A DNA stretch of 64,000 bases from Annona cherimola. Taxonomy: Eukaryota; Streptophyta; Magnoliopsida; Magnoliales; Annonaceae. Positions 34,909 through 47,267 of this stretch are shown here, in pieces. Location: the NCBI GenBank assembly GCA_030490835.1, contig CM059973.1, positions 54,812,008-54,876,007 of the forward strand. The letters run 5' to 3'. A program made the translations under genes and the position numbers. The notes beneath the pieces were generated by a model that saw nothing but the letters and a program-made list of their open reading frames with translations, did no database searches and had not been told where the DNA came from. Each line of letters starts with the position of its first letter. The stretch's first letter is position 1.

Positions 34909-36041
34909 TCATAGACTCGCCCTATACGGATCAAAGTCAGGGAGACTTGGGATAGGTCGGCCACGATGGCTACCCGAGGCTAGGCTATATTTGAAAGTCG
35001 TTAACTCCCGATCCAGTTTGTCTTGGCGACTGTGCATTTCCATCAAAGTTGTGTGAATAGAACCTAACTCCTATGAGATCCGACCCTCCATCTGTTGTAA
35101 ATAATCCAAAATGGCTTTGGAGGAGGTGGATCGATCTGGAGAACGAGCATGGTGGTCTGTGGCTCGTGATCCGTGCGGTGAGCATGACCCATGCGACTGA
35201 GGTGACGCGGGAGCGGCAGGTACTGGAGGCAGAGATGAGACTGGTTCATGGTGGGGTATGTCCTCCCCCTCAGGACGAGCAGCCTCGGCTTCGGGATGTT
35301 CTGGGAATGCATTACCCATCCTTTTTTGTAACCTTTTAGCCCTAAACTCCTCCAAATTTATCTTCATGCGAGTCAGGAGGGCCCGGTTGATGGCATTCGT
35401 TGGTTTTAGAACCTCAAATGGTTCGCCGTCTAGGTCAACACCATAATGCAGCATAATCTTGGTGATCCATGTCCCATATGGTAGAACTCCTTGTGGATTC
35501 TTCTTATTAAGTTCAAGGGCCTCCAAAAATATTCTAGGGAGACTGACTTTGACCCTATTAGCCACTTTCCACAAGATTTCAGCTTCTCGTGGATTTAACT
35601 GATTTTGGCCGCTGCCCTTTGGATAAATGCAGTGAACAATGAGTAGTCTGAGAACCCGCGACCTTGGAGATAAGTCCATGTAGTGCAAAAACTTGATCCC
35701 CGGGTGATACTTGTTGCTGTTTGTAAGTTGATTGTACATTTATGTTAGTGATAGACCCTCTGGGATAGGTTGATTCACATCTGGCACTCCTAAAATGCTG
35801 GCTATTCTGTCAGTAGCATTTCTTTGGCAAATCCCATGTGCTAGTCCCAAATTTATCTCAACCCCCTAGACATACGTGTTGAGATATTCCTGATCCCACA
35901 AGTACTAGAACAGTCTGGTTAAATCAGGATATATTCTATCATCCTCTTTGAGCAGACCCGTCCATCCTTGGAAATCCAATAGTTCTTCTATTCCAAATTC
36001 ATATTCATTCAATGTGAAACCCCAACCTAAGTAAGATTCAA
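34909..36041 (-). pseudogene. Element A env-like ORF, C-terminal part
   Basis: Minus strand, downstream of pol. Pieces share one frame: from the C insertion site through GWGFTLNEYEFGIEELLDF to 35905, then 35739-35071, then a tail to TGA at 34909 with a short charged helix (MEMHSRQDKLDREL). The folded part (for example ILWKVANRVKVSLPRIF) resembles the domain found in plant-transposon proteins that follow pol in SIRE-type elements. A Pro/Ser/His-rich tail follows (PPVPAAPASPQSHGSCSPHG). No clear transmembrane helix or signal peptide is visible, so an envelope function is doubtful. Stops at about 35738-35905 and at 35071 break it. The gap 34451-34908 is noncoding. Confidence 0.65.
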
Positions 36042-38956
36042 TGTATGCATTGAATGACTGTGGAAAATTCCCCAGCAAGTGGGGCCCACTGCTGGAAATT
36101 CCAGCTCCACAAGGCAAGCACGTTCACATGTGTTGGAAGCTTGGAGATTTTTTCCAAGTGCTGAAACTTGCACCCAAAGGACAGCAGCCCTCACGTCCAG
36201 CCATGCCCAGCAAGAAGAAGAGAAAAATCAAGGGAAAAGCAAGGGAAAAGAAGGGGAATTTGAGAAGGAAAATCATCTTCAAGTGATGAGGGTTTGATCT
36301 CCATTAACCAAGTATATGGGTTGATTGAGCTTTTCATTTTGGGTTTTAAACCCTAAAATTTTGAATATGGAATGGATGCTTAAAGAATCTTTAAAGTGAT
36401 GATTCAACATGCTTTTGAATGAATATGGAATGGGTATTAGCTTGCATGTATGAAATTCGATGATTTGGATGAGGAAAAGTGAAGTTTTGAATGATATATA
36501 ATGTTATAAATTAAATTATGGACGGAATAGTAAATGGATGTATTTTAGCATGAAAATTTTTGAGAATAATAATTATAGGGTTATTAAGGAACTAAAATAT
36601 TTTCAGATTAAAAGGATAATTACTTTTCAAATTAAAAATCCGAGAAGATTCACCTAAACAGGGTAAAATGGGTGACAGGATCAGCTGAATAAAATGATTT
36701 TTAATAATTTTTCTACAAGGAATTTTGGGCTGAAACTTTTAAAAAATATATAATATATATTTATAATCACAGGAAAAAATTAAAAATTAGGTTTTTATGG
36801 GTATAAATATACCCAATAATTTACGTGATTAAGGCTGACTGAAAATGGATGCTGATGTCCAACAAGGTAAAAATGTCAAAATAAATATAAATGCTTAATT
36901 TTTTATGCTGGAAATATTTATTTTGGATAATTAATATAATTATTAAATTATTTTAGAAATTTCAGATCAAAAATACTTGATTTGATATTAATTCAAGTTT
37001 TTGAGATTTCAGTACGCCTGATTTCAGCTTATGTGGATAGTTTGAGGAAAAACTCAAAAGGAAAATGAAACCTATGTAGAAATAATCAAAATTGATATAT
37101 GTGTTAAATAATTAAATATGGATTAAGAAAAGTTGGATTATATGCTGAAATTTCGGATTTGTATAATTGCCTAAGGTTATGTGTCAAAAGACATGTTAAA
37201 CGGGTGAAAATGGGTTCCAAACTTGCTGTTTTGGAAACCTATAGCAAGTGAATTTAAATCCCATAAAAATACCCTAAATGTAGTGGTAATTAAGGGTAAT
37301 TAACCCGCTGAAATATGGATTAAACCTCTGCCTTAAAAATTTTTAGGAAACATCTTATGTATATGTTGCTAAATGGGCATACGTGAAGCAATAGACTTGC
37401 ATAAGTGATGAATGACATATAGAATATGGTTTTGTGCAAAAATACATGAAAATATGATGAATTTCATGATTACATAACTTTTTTGAATTATATGATATTA
37501 ATTCCCAATTTTCGGACTATGTAATGAAGCTTAAGGTGATAACGTGTGCTTAAAACGGACACCAATGTGTGAAGTTTGTAAAAAGAGTGAAAAATGGTAA
37601 ATGAAGGTTAATGAACCTATGTATGATGGTTAATGGATGGATTTTGTATGGTTGAATGGATACCCTAATTATGGGGTTATATATGTTATGTGATTAGCCG
37701 ATGGAATGTGTAAAAATGTGTATGTATATACTAAATGTATGCATAGTGACTTGAGAAGTCGAATAAATGATATATGTGAATAAAATAGGTTGGAAAACTA
37801 AATAGAATGCAAGGAAAAGAAATATATGAAAAATCATATTATTTTTATGTAGGCAAGGAAAAGAATGGAAGGAAAAAGGGATTATAGCGATCTCAAGTAA
37901 GCAAGCAAACTTTTTAAAATGTCATTTTCTTTCTATGTGTTGATATGATTGAAATGTCTATATTTATGTTTTAACAAATGGGCAAGTACAAGTTTTGAAT
38001 ATGACGGCTTTAATGCAAAGCCATAAGTTTTGAAAAAATGATGACTTTAATGAAAAGTCTTAAGGTTTGCTTTATGGGAAGCAAGTGACACTTCTTAAGA
38101 TAAATAATTTATCCTAAGTGTTGCCAAGGATGGGAATGCTTCATGTTAATGTAATTGAGAAATTTTGCTTATGAGTAAGCAAGTTCTCCATGTTAATGTT
38201 TCTAAGGATTTCATTGTTTGATACCGATGGTTTTAAGAATTTGCTTTTAAGCAAGCAAGTTCTATATGATATTGTTCAACAACATTTTATAAGAAAAAAG
38301 GGAATTTTATCCTTTTTCACAAAATATTGTTTGTAAATGAGTTTTGAATTATTTCTACAATAACTCATGATAAACAATGATGAAAAAGATTTGTTTTGCT
38401 AGGTCAAGATAATTAAATAATAAATGGTGTTTTGGACATAGTCCATATGTATTGAAATGATGTTCGAAAAGTTTTGATTTCCTTTAGACAAGAAAATCTA
38501 TGTTAAAAATGTTTATACGGATGTGTTAAAAAGGGATTTATGGATGACCAACATCCTATGATTGATTTCATAAAATGGTTTGATTTCAGGTTGCTAATGG
38601 CATGCAGAAGACTGTACAATTTTACTTTATGTAAAAATGATTGATATGTGGACAATTATTAAATTTTTAGGTTATGAACAAGGGGATAGCATAATTGCAT
38701 AACTTTTATAAGCAAAAGGTCTTGAAATGGAAACCAAGCAAATATTAGAGAAAAATATGATTTATTTATGGAAATCCACAAATTTTGAAATTCTTTTATT
38801 AAAAGAGTTTTAAGATGTATCGTTTCTCAAATATTTCAAATGTTTATCAAAATATTTTACTCAAAACGTTTCTAAAGGAATTTAAGGAAGGTCATCCTAG
38901 AACTAGATTTTAAATAACAACTTGTTAAAGTGGGTGCACTCGCTTACAAGTTGACA

Positions 38957-39110
38957 CGGACTGCGGTCTGTGATGTGTTTTTGAAAAATATAGACTTCGG
39001 TCTAAGATTTTTTGTGCATATGGATGAAGGCTGCGGTCTGTGATCCTAGTTTAAAAGGGCATGGGCTGCGGTCGATGGTTCTTCAAACCAAACGGACTGC
39101 GGTCCGTCAT
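38957..39110 (+). repeat. Stem-loop array 1 in element C (period about 35 bp)
   Basis: Five related units at about 38957, 38992, 39027, 39063 and 39093. The best are ACGGAC-TGCG-GTCCGT (39093) and TAGAC-TTCG-GTCTA (38991). The arms differ between units but mostly still pair. Confidence 0.65.
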
Positions 39111-39624
39111 AATAACGTACGGTGCATCAGTACAAGTAATAGGTAGGTTGTAGAGCACGGTTGGGATGACCAGGGCCCACTTTACATAAGACCAAGTCGC
39201 TAAGGGATGGCAGGAGTGCCAGCGGCACCCTCCCTGAGATGGGAGTAGAATATATAAACAGCCGCTGGGCTAGCGTGTTGTTAAGGATTCTCTTCCAAAA
39301 GATAGCATGATCACTTGCTAAGTGTCACTACTGGATGGGGAGAATGCATTTGCATACGTTTGGCTTTTCAAAAGCCCAAAGATTGGGTTATAAAAATATT
39401 TATATAACAAGTTATCCTAAATTGGATTCTTATGAGCTGATATGCATAAGTTACTCTAAAAGAAATGATGTTTTACATAAAAGTGTAAATAACAGGAATT
39501 AAAGAAAATGTGTTTATGCAAATGCATTTATGAAAATAGTTTACGTATTTTGTTTGCCTTGTTTGCTATAAACAAGCCCCAAGATGGGATTTATGAAAAG
39601 GATTTATGTGAAACTTGGATTGGA

Positions 39625-40199
39625 CATAAGGATGCCAGTTTCTAAAGAACCTAAATGATAAGGGTTTATGGACGTAAAATGTCCCCTGTTAATATGTTGG
39701 ATTTTATAATGAAAAATGTTTATGGACATAAAAATGTCATTTGCCGAGAAAGGCTTATGCGTTTGATGTTTTAGGATATATGAATGTCCATTGTCAAATG
39801 AGGCTATGTGAAAAATATTTTGAGACATAAAATGTCTCTTGGCTAAAGGATTTTATGATAGCTTATGTTAATGATGTTTTGAGACATAAAATGTCTCTTG
39901 GCTAAAGGATTTTATGATGGTTTATGTTAATGATATTTTGAAGCATGAGATGTCTCCTTTGCTTAAGGATTTATAAGAAAAATGTTTTGGACGTAAAACG
40001 TCCACTGACAAACGATGATTTCATGTAATGTCTATGAACATTGAAAATGTTCATATAAGAATTAAAGGGATTCCATCAGAGAAGGTAAAACGTGTATGTT
40101 TTGCCTTAACAGGCGTACACGTGGCTTGTAACTGGTTTTATGAATGAATGCTTAATGAAAAAGATTTCATGATGATATTTCAGGACATATACATGTCCT
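39625..40199 (+). repeat. Stem-loop array 2 in element C
   Basis: About ten short hairpins. Perfect ones include GAGACAT-AAA-ATGTCTC at 39822-39838 and 39881-39897, GGACGT-AAA-ACGTCC at 39989-40003, GAACAT-TGAAA-ATGTTC at 40036-40052 and AGGACAT-ATAC-ATGTCCT at 40182-40199. The two identical ones sit in a 59-bp tandem duplication. Confidence 0.7.
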
Positions 40200-40895
40200 T
40201 AGGAAAAAAGATATTCTCAATGTTTATGAAAAAGGTTTTCAAGGAAGCCTTGCTCTAAAGATAAAATGCTTGCTTACTGAGTTGTCACTCACGTTTTGTT
40301 TTCCCAACCCTTAGACAGGTACCAGGGAAACTCAGAAGGTTGCGAAACTAAGACGTGAAGAAAGGTACGTAATGATAGTCATAAAGGCTATGAGGAATGG
40401 AAAAGCATGAATATGCTAAGGTAAGCTAATGTGTATATGAACTTAATTAGAATTTTAAGTTCTATATGATTCAAAGATTGAATGTATGAATGTATGGATA
40501 TAAAATGTGATGCTTAAGTCAAGGAATCTTTCACTATAGAAAGGCATGTAAAGATGTTATGTGTTTATGTATATCCGAACTTAGTTAGAATTTTAAGTTC
40601 CATGTGAATCAATGACTGAATGTATGCAAGTATGATATGTACAATGATTGAGTGTATAATGACAGACATGTAAAGATGCTATGAATGAAATGATGAATTC
40701 TATTACAAGTGAAATGTCACAATGTGTGATGATGGCTATATAAAGTTATGAATGATGACAGATGAAAATGAAAAAAAATTTGGACGTATTCCAATTAAGA
40801 ACCCGCCGCGTGATCAGGGCAACAATCCTGATTCACATTTACCAATCGATAGGATCTTGAGGTAAGGAAGTGACGTCTTGGTTTGGGGCGCCACA

Positions 40896-41587
40896 TTCAA
40901 GAACTTAAAATCTATGATCTTGGGGACAAATATCTTTCTATCATAAAAATGCATGTAAAACCGACTGTGTTGTCGTTCGGTTTTAAAATAATCGGTGGGC
41001 ATTTTTAGAACTTGGCCTCTTTGAGTGGGTATGCCTTTTCTCTTTTCACCCATTTCAGAGCCACTGCTCGAATCCTCAACTTCTTCCTCTCTAGGAGCCG
41101 AGGTGGAGGGGTTATCTGTCTGAAACTGTACTCGTCGCCCAGTAGATGTTGTGGTCTCTTCCCGGACCCTCTTAGATGGAGTCTATTGCCTACGTGGCAC
41201 TTCCTCTCCAATGTGGGATTGAGATGGCCTTGAAACAGGAAGTTTAGTGGGTTTGGAAACAGCTTTGGGTGCCATGGATTTGGGGTGATGGGTTCTAGAT
41301 GTAGCAAATAGAAATGGATGATTCTCAAGGGATTTTGGAGGGAGAGAGCGAGCTAGAGAGGGAGAGTGAGATGAAAAATGGAGGAAATGAAGAATATTTA
41401 TGAGTTGCCGCCTCTTGTAGGTGAGGCAGCCGAATCGTCGCGTCGGAGTCGACTTGAACCCTAACCGAAGGCGACTTCGCCCTCTTGGAGTCGACTTCGG
41501 TGACTGGAGTCGACTTGGCTCCATTGACTTGAAATTCTATATGCTTTCTAATTTGCTCCCCCTATTTAAATTTAAAATTTCATGTTT
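40896..41587 (-). pseudogene. Element A env-like ORF, N-terminal part
   Basis: Continues the pol frame after the amber codon at 41588-41590. Pieces in the same frame are 41524-41183 (from MEPSRLQ), then the segment to 41054, then 41053 down to the C insertion (MGEKRKGIPTQRG ... FYMHFYDRKIFVPKII). The breaks are TAG codons at about 41539 and at 41180-41182. The N-terminal half is Ser/Arg/Pro-rich and contains MAPKAVSKPTKLPVSRPSQS; its beginning includes several GTCGAC repeat units (41430-41520). The second half runs into the folded domain. C interrupts it after DFKFL, and a 1-nt shift exists relative to the downstream part. Confidence 0.62.
41554..41567 (-). other. Internal purine tract after pol of element A
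   Basis: The minus strand reads aaatagggggagca, within 40 nt of the pol stop. Element B has the matching ctgagggggagc at 49795-49806. It may be a second plus-strand primer or a relic. Confidence 0.4.
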
Positions 41588-42637
41588 CTAATCAATGTCA
41601 ATCATACCCATATCATTTTTAATTTTGTAGAATGATTCTTTTGCCAATGGTTTGGTGAAAATGTTTGCAATTTGGTCCTCAGTTTTAATATATTCTAAGC
41701 AAATATCATGATTTTCAACATGTTCCCTAATAAAATGATGTCTCATATATATCATATGATTAGTTCTAAAATGCAGCATAGGATTCTTTGTTAAACAAAT
41801 TGCACTAGTATTATCACATCTAATTGGTATATCTTTATAATCAATATCATAATCTTTTAGTTGTTGTTTCATCCAGAGTAGTTGGGTACAACAGCTCCCT
41901 GCGGCAATATATTCGGCTTCCATAGTAGATAGAGCAACACTAGTTTATTTTCTTAAAAACCATGAAACCATCATGTTTGCAAGAAACTGACATGTTCCAC
42001 TAGTATTTTTTATATATACTTTGTAACTGGCAAAATCTGCATCCGAGTAGCCGATTAGATCAAATGTTGAACCCTTTGGATACCATAGACCTAGATTAGT
42101 AGTATTGATTAAATATCTGAAAATTCTTTTTACAGCTATCAGATGTGATTCTTTAGGACATGATTGAAATCTTGAATACATGCAAACACTAAACAGAATA
42201 TCAGTTCGAGAAGCAGTCAAATACAATAAAGATCCTATCATGCTTCTATACAATTTTTGTTCAATAGATTTACCTTTTTCATCTTTGTCGATTTTGATGG
42301 TGGAACTCATGGGCATGTTTGCTCCTTTGCTATTTTGCATTCCAAACTTCTTGAGCATCTTCGTGACGTATTTGGACTGATTTATAAAAATTCCTTCGGC
42401 TAGTTGCTTAATTTGCAGTCCAAGGAAGAAGTTTAGCTCGCCCATCATGCTCATTTCGAATTTACTTTGCATAATCTTAGAAAATTCTTGATATAGAGTT
42501 TCATTAGTAGCACTGAATTTGATATCATCCACATAAATTTGAACAATTAATATATTTTTACCATTATATTTGATAAATAATGTTGTATCAACTTTTCCTC
42601 TTTAAAAGTCATGATCAATCAAGAACTTGCTTAACCT
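41588..42637 (-). pseudogene. pol: Element A pol, RT C-terminal part and RNase H
   Basis: The RT catalytic IYVDDI is at about 42530-42545, then [34 protein letters not shown] and GYSDADFASYKV. After a stop at about 41942 (Gln in element B) come MEAEYIAAGSCC and the end MGMIDID followed by TAG 41588-41590. This is the copia RT-RNase H order. Interrupted on the N-terminal side by solo LTR F. Confidence 0.85.
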
Positions 42638-44413
42638 TGTTGGAAATATGTGGAAAACTAGCTAAATCTATGTTTTGATGATTAACAAATCAATTTGAGT
42701 AAGTCTTGACTACTAACATGTTTGTGAAAATGTTATACATTTGAAGAACATAAAGCATGGAAGGCTAAGTCGTACCCCAAGTCGACTCAAAGATCGACTT
42801 CAAAGAGCCAAAACCGTCCAGAGTTGAAAATGGGAGAAGAGCAAGTGAAGTCGCGGGCCAAGTCGACTCCACTTGCGACTTGGGAAGCCAAGTCGTAGAC
42901 AAAGTCGACTCCAGCATCGACTTCAGACGGGGGAAACCTTCCAGAGTTGAAGTCAAGACCCCGAAGTGCCGAAGTCGCACCCCAAGTTGACTCCACTTGC
43001 GACTTGAGGTGAAGTCGCAGGCCAAGTCGACTCCAGTAGCGACTTGGAGGCGTCGTTTTCCGTCCAGAGTTGAAACCAAGATCTGGGGGCACCGAAGTCG
43101 CAGACCAAGTCGACTCTAGCATGCGACTTGGGCGAAGTCGCAGACCAAGTCGACTCCGGCATCGACTTCGATCGGACAGAGGAGAAATTTCAGAATACAA
43201 GTTGGGATTAACTGATTTTAAGACAAACATATGAAGACTAATCCAAGTCCAAGCAAGATGCATAAACTCAACCATTCAAATCAAAGAACTTGCTCATGAA
43301 TGCAAGAATCAAGACTCATGGATTCAAGGCTTGCAAAACATGGAGCCAAAAGAAACAAGCTAAAGTGAAGACAATGACTCAAAGAAGAACTCAATCAGGG
43401 AAGAACAACAAGGCATGAAGAAAACAAAAGCATCCCAAAGATTTCAAGTTCATCAAGATAACTTACGAGGTGAAGTCGCATACCGAAGTCGACTCCACCT
43501 GCAACTTGGGTCAAGTCGATACCCAAGTCGACCCGACCTGGAACTTGAAGTCGCTACGGAAGGTGAAGTCGCACCCGAAGTCGACTCCATCTGCGACTTG
43601 GGTGAAGTCGCATTCGAAGTCGACTCCACCTGCGACTTGGGTCGCAACGGTCGGAAAATATTCGAACGTTGGCGCATTAAATGCGCGCCACCTACCTTCT
43701 AACGTTCGGATTCCCTCCAAAATTATAAATAGCATTCATGGTGGACGAGGGAAGTAGCTAAGAATCATTAAGTGTGCTTAACTCCTATATTCAAGAGCTC
43801 TAAAGAGATCAAGTCATTCAAGGAGGAAGAACTTTGCTTCAAATTGCAAGAGCTACACTTCTGAATCTTCAAAGCCTACATTACAAGTTCTTCTCTGCGC
43901 CAAACTGCTTCTACACAACTGTAAAGTGTATTTTCTTATTATTTTATTTGTTTGTGTTGAACTTGATTTAGTTTGAGGAACTAAGATCAAGTGTAAGCAA
44001 AGTAGTGTGTGATTGGAGTGTAACTCATCACCTACTTGTGCTGTGATTTGTTGATGCCCCCTAGAGCTGGAATCTAGAAGAGAGCAAGAGGCTCTGGTTG
44101 TATATGCCCCCTAGAGCTAGAATCTAGAAGAGAGCAGTGGCTCTAATTGTATTGAGAGAATACAATAGTGGAACCCAAGTCACAAGGAGTGTGAGCTTGG
44201 AAGAGTGGAGTAGGGAGGTTGCCCGAACCACTATAAAAATTCTTGTCTGCTTGATTTACATTTCTGCTCTCTACATTACATTGCTTTCCATTTTGTTTCT
44301 TCATTAAGGGGACTAGATTAATCTGGGGTTAAGTTTCTGTTTAAGTTATAAATTTTTAAATACCCAATTCACCCCTCCCCTCTTGGGTAATTGCCATTAA
44401 CTCGGGACCAACA
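42638..44413 (+). mobile_element. Element F: solo SIRE-like copia LTR
   Basis: TGTTGGAAAT...GGGACCAACA, 1,776 bp, TSD AACCT (42633-42637 and 44414-44418). It is the reverse complement of the A and B LTR family, so it is inserted in the opposite orientation to its host. It carries GTCGAC palindromic units at 42770-43165 and 43465-43640, and a TATA box at 43724-43731. The ORFs at 42765-43275 and 43415-43757 come from these units and are not genes. Confidence 0.9.
43724..43731 (+). promoter_or_regulatory. TATA box of solo LTR F
   Basis: TATAAATA, about 90 bp downstream of the last GTCGAC unit. Confidence 0.6.
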
Positions 44414-44418
44414 AACCT

Positions 44419-46217
44419 TTCATACTAAGCTCGTGGAGCTTGTTTAAGTCCATATAATGCTTTAGTTAACTTGAAAATAAATTTTGATTGATCCTTTTCT
44501 TCAAATCCGAGAGGTTGTTTAACATATACTTCCTCATTTAGGTATCCATTAAAAAATGCACTTTTCATATCCATTTGAAACAATTTAAAGTCCATGTGAG
44601 AAGCAAAAGCTAGTAGGATACATATGGCCTCTAATCTAGCCACAGGAGTATATGATTTCTCAAAATCAATTCTTTCTTCTTAGGAATATCCTTTGACTAC
44701 AAGTCTGACCTTATTTCTTACTACTAGTTCACTTTCGTCTAATTTGTTCCTAAAAACTCATTTGGTACCAATAACAGTGCAATCCTTTGGTCTATGAACT
44801 ATCTGTCATACTTTATTTCTTTCAAACTGATTTAGCTCTTCTTGCATTGCAGCGATCCAATTTTCATCACTAAGAGCTTGATCAATAGATTTTGGTTCTA
44901 TTTTAGACACAAAAGCAAATTCTCCACAGATATTGTGTCTTGACCTTCTAGTTCTTACTCCTTCATATATATTGCGAATAACTTGTTCAATTGAATGGTC
45001 ATTTTTGAATTTTAAATCCCTAGGAGGTTTATAGAAATTATTACCTTCACTTACCCTTTCATTCGTGGAATTCTCTTTCTTTGTTTTGACTTCTCCTTGT
45101 TGTTCTAATTGTTCCCTTCCTGGATTTTTTAATGTTTCATCTGCATCACTTTGCTTATCCTCCTTTTTGGTATTTGCATTAAATTTATCAAATACAACAT
45201 GTATTGATTTGTCTACTATTTGATTTCTTTTGTTAAAAACTCTATATGCTTTGCTATTTGATGAATATCTAAGAAATATTGCTTCATCACTTTTGACATC
45301 TAACTTTTTCAAGTTTGATTTTCCATTATTTAGCACGTAGCAAGTACATCCAAATGCATGAAAATATGAAATGTTTGGTTTTGTTCCCTTCTATAGCTCA
45401 TATGAGGTCTTTTTTAAGATTGTTTTTATGGTAACTCGATTAAGTACATGACATGCTGTACTTACAGCTTCACCCTAAAATCTTTTGAATAATTTACTTT
45501 TATTTAGCACAGTTCTAGTCATCTCTTGTATTGTCCTATTTTTCCTTTCAACTACCCTATTTTGTTGGGGAGTTCTTGGTGCAGAAAAAGTTTGGTGAAT
45601 TCCTTTCTCATTGCAAAATTCTATAAACCGTTTATTTTTAAATTCAGCACCATGATCACTTTAAATGGATATGATTGTGTTTTGCTTTTCATTTTGCACC
45701 AAATTTGAGAAAGTAACAAACATCGAGAAGACTTCATCTTTGCTAGCTAAAAGTATTATCCATGTAAATCTTGAAAAGTCATCAACTATGACAAATACAT
45801 ACTTTTTCCACCAAGAGTTAAAATGTTAGATGACTCATAAAGATCCATATGTAGTAGTTCAAGTGGCCTAGTTGTTGAATTTTCCTTTTTGGTGGAAAAT
45901 GACATTTTGGGTTGCTTGGATAATTGACATGCGTTACAGATTTTGTCTTTGTCATATTTAAGCTTTGGCAATCCTTCCACTAGGCTCTTTTTCCACAAAG
46001 TCTTAATATTTGACATATTTATATGTCCAAGCCTTTTATGTCATATCCATGGATCATTTTCAATGACTATAAGACATTTTCTATCAAGTTCATCAAGACA
46101 AACCAAATATACATTTCCATGTCTTTTGCCACTAAAGACTATGTAATCCTCATCAAAAACATTGTATATAGAGGATTCAAATATAATTTTATAGCCTTTG
46201 TCACACAATTGACTAAT
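44419..46217 (-). pseudogene. pol: Element A pol, integrase core to RT
   Basis: From right to left: pre-integrase/integrase start (45786-46016, PKLKYDKDKICNACQLSKQP, ELLHMDLYESSN); a degraded core at 45400-45780; the post-core region 45336-44806 with DEAIFLRYSSNSKAYRVFNK and the acidic linker; then RT 44643-44425 with FQMDMKSAFFNGYLNEEVYV and [11 protein letters not shown]. The last is followed by a TAG where Trp is standard. Several stops and indels; not functional. Confidence 0.85.
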
Positions 46218-47214
46218 TGACGAGCTGCGTATATGTCTATTAAATTGCTCGCTATTTACGCAAGTATACGTGCCGTGTCAAGTAATAACATGTGAGTAGA
46301 GTATCGTTCCCACGAGGATTGTGTTAAATGGATTAGCACCTTAAATCTCAATTATCTAAGTGAATTGGTAAAAGGAATGAGATTTGGTTTCAAAGAATTG
46401 AATTAAACTAAACTAAAAATAGTAAATGACCAGAGTGGTGGGGATGTTGCTGATATTGCCTTGAGATGATTAAGATAGGTGGGAATATGAATTCATTGAA
46501 TCATAACTATGTTATTTGGTTTCAATTAAGTTAATTGTGCAGAGATTACTAATCTAGGTTCATTCATATTCATATATGTCTTCCAACACATACAAACCTA
46601 ACCAAGTTTTAGTCATGTGCTATGTTCCCATACATACAAGTAAAACAAGGTTGATAACCATATAACCTAATCATGATTACACAGAGTTAATAGGTATATT
46701 CCTATCCATATTAACATCTAACGCAACATGAGTTAGAATACATGTGCCCTATATATGGATCTCATTCAAATCCCACTTTTCCAAGCATGAATCTAAATAT
46801 TAGATCAATCAACAAAGTTGCAAAGCTTGTAAATGCATTAAGCATAATATATAAAGGTAAGCTCAAGCAACATATGTCACAACACACCTATATTATTAAT
46901 TCAAGCATAAGAAAACCAAATATCATAAGCTATGAATTCAAATCCTACATGTCTCCCACCATAGGAAGGTTCAGCCCATAAACATGACTTCAATTCCCAT
47001 TAAAATCGAGTTTACAATCATCCCAAGCAAGGAGAATAACAAACAGGTAGAGATAGATGAGAAGAGGAGATGAAACTCAATGGATTTTGCGGTGATGGCT
47101 TGGATCTCCACTTGCTCTTCTCTTCTTCCTTGAAGCTTTAGTTTCCTCCTTTTCTCCACAGCAACTACTCTCTATTTTGGTCTCTCCTCCCCGGCCTCCG
47201 AAACTCCTAGAAAC

Positions 47215-47222
47215 TATTTATA
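47215..47222 (-). promoter_or_regulatory. TATA box of solo LTR G
   Basis: TATAAATA on the minus strand, about 46 bp downstream of the nearest GGCGCC palindrome (47268-47285). Confidence 0.6.
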
Positions 47223-47267
47223 GGGACGAGCAGCTTACGCACTGAAGTTTGCACGTACGGATGCGTA

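Larger units (their letters stand above)
36042..40895 (+). mobile_element. Element C: long solo-LTR-like insertion in the env-like ORF
   Basis: 4,854 bp between TSDs TTCAA (36037-36041 and 40896-40900), TGTATGC...GGCGCCACA ends, no coding frame. Its right end matches the left end of D in reverse complement (gtgatcagggcaacaatcct and ttaccaatcgatag). Both also share a stretch near the sequence tgagtgacaactcagtaag (about 40275 in C and 4385 in D). Its left end does not match the other end of D, so C is a divergent or rearranged member. Two stem-loop arrays lie inside, at 38957-39110 and 39625-40199. The solo LTR reading is inference. Confidence 0.68.

Noticed and set aside
34909..41587. Calling the A env-like ORF a viral envelope gene
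   Set aside because: No signal peptide, cleavage site or membrane helix seen; described only as env-like by position and domain resemblance.
42765..43757. Overlapping ORFs on both strands rich in VES, SRL, CDF, GVD
   Set aside because: By-products of the symmetric GTCGAC repeat units in LTR F; the same false ORFs recur in every related LTR (33593, 48913, 49407, 55432, 60373).
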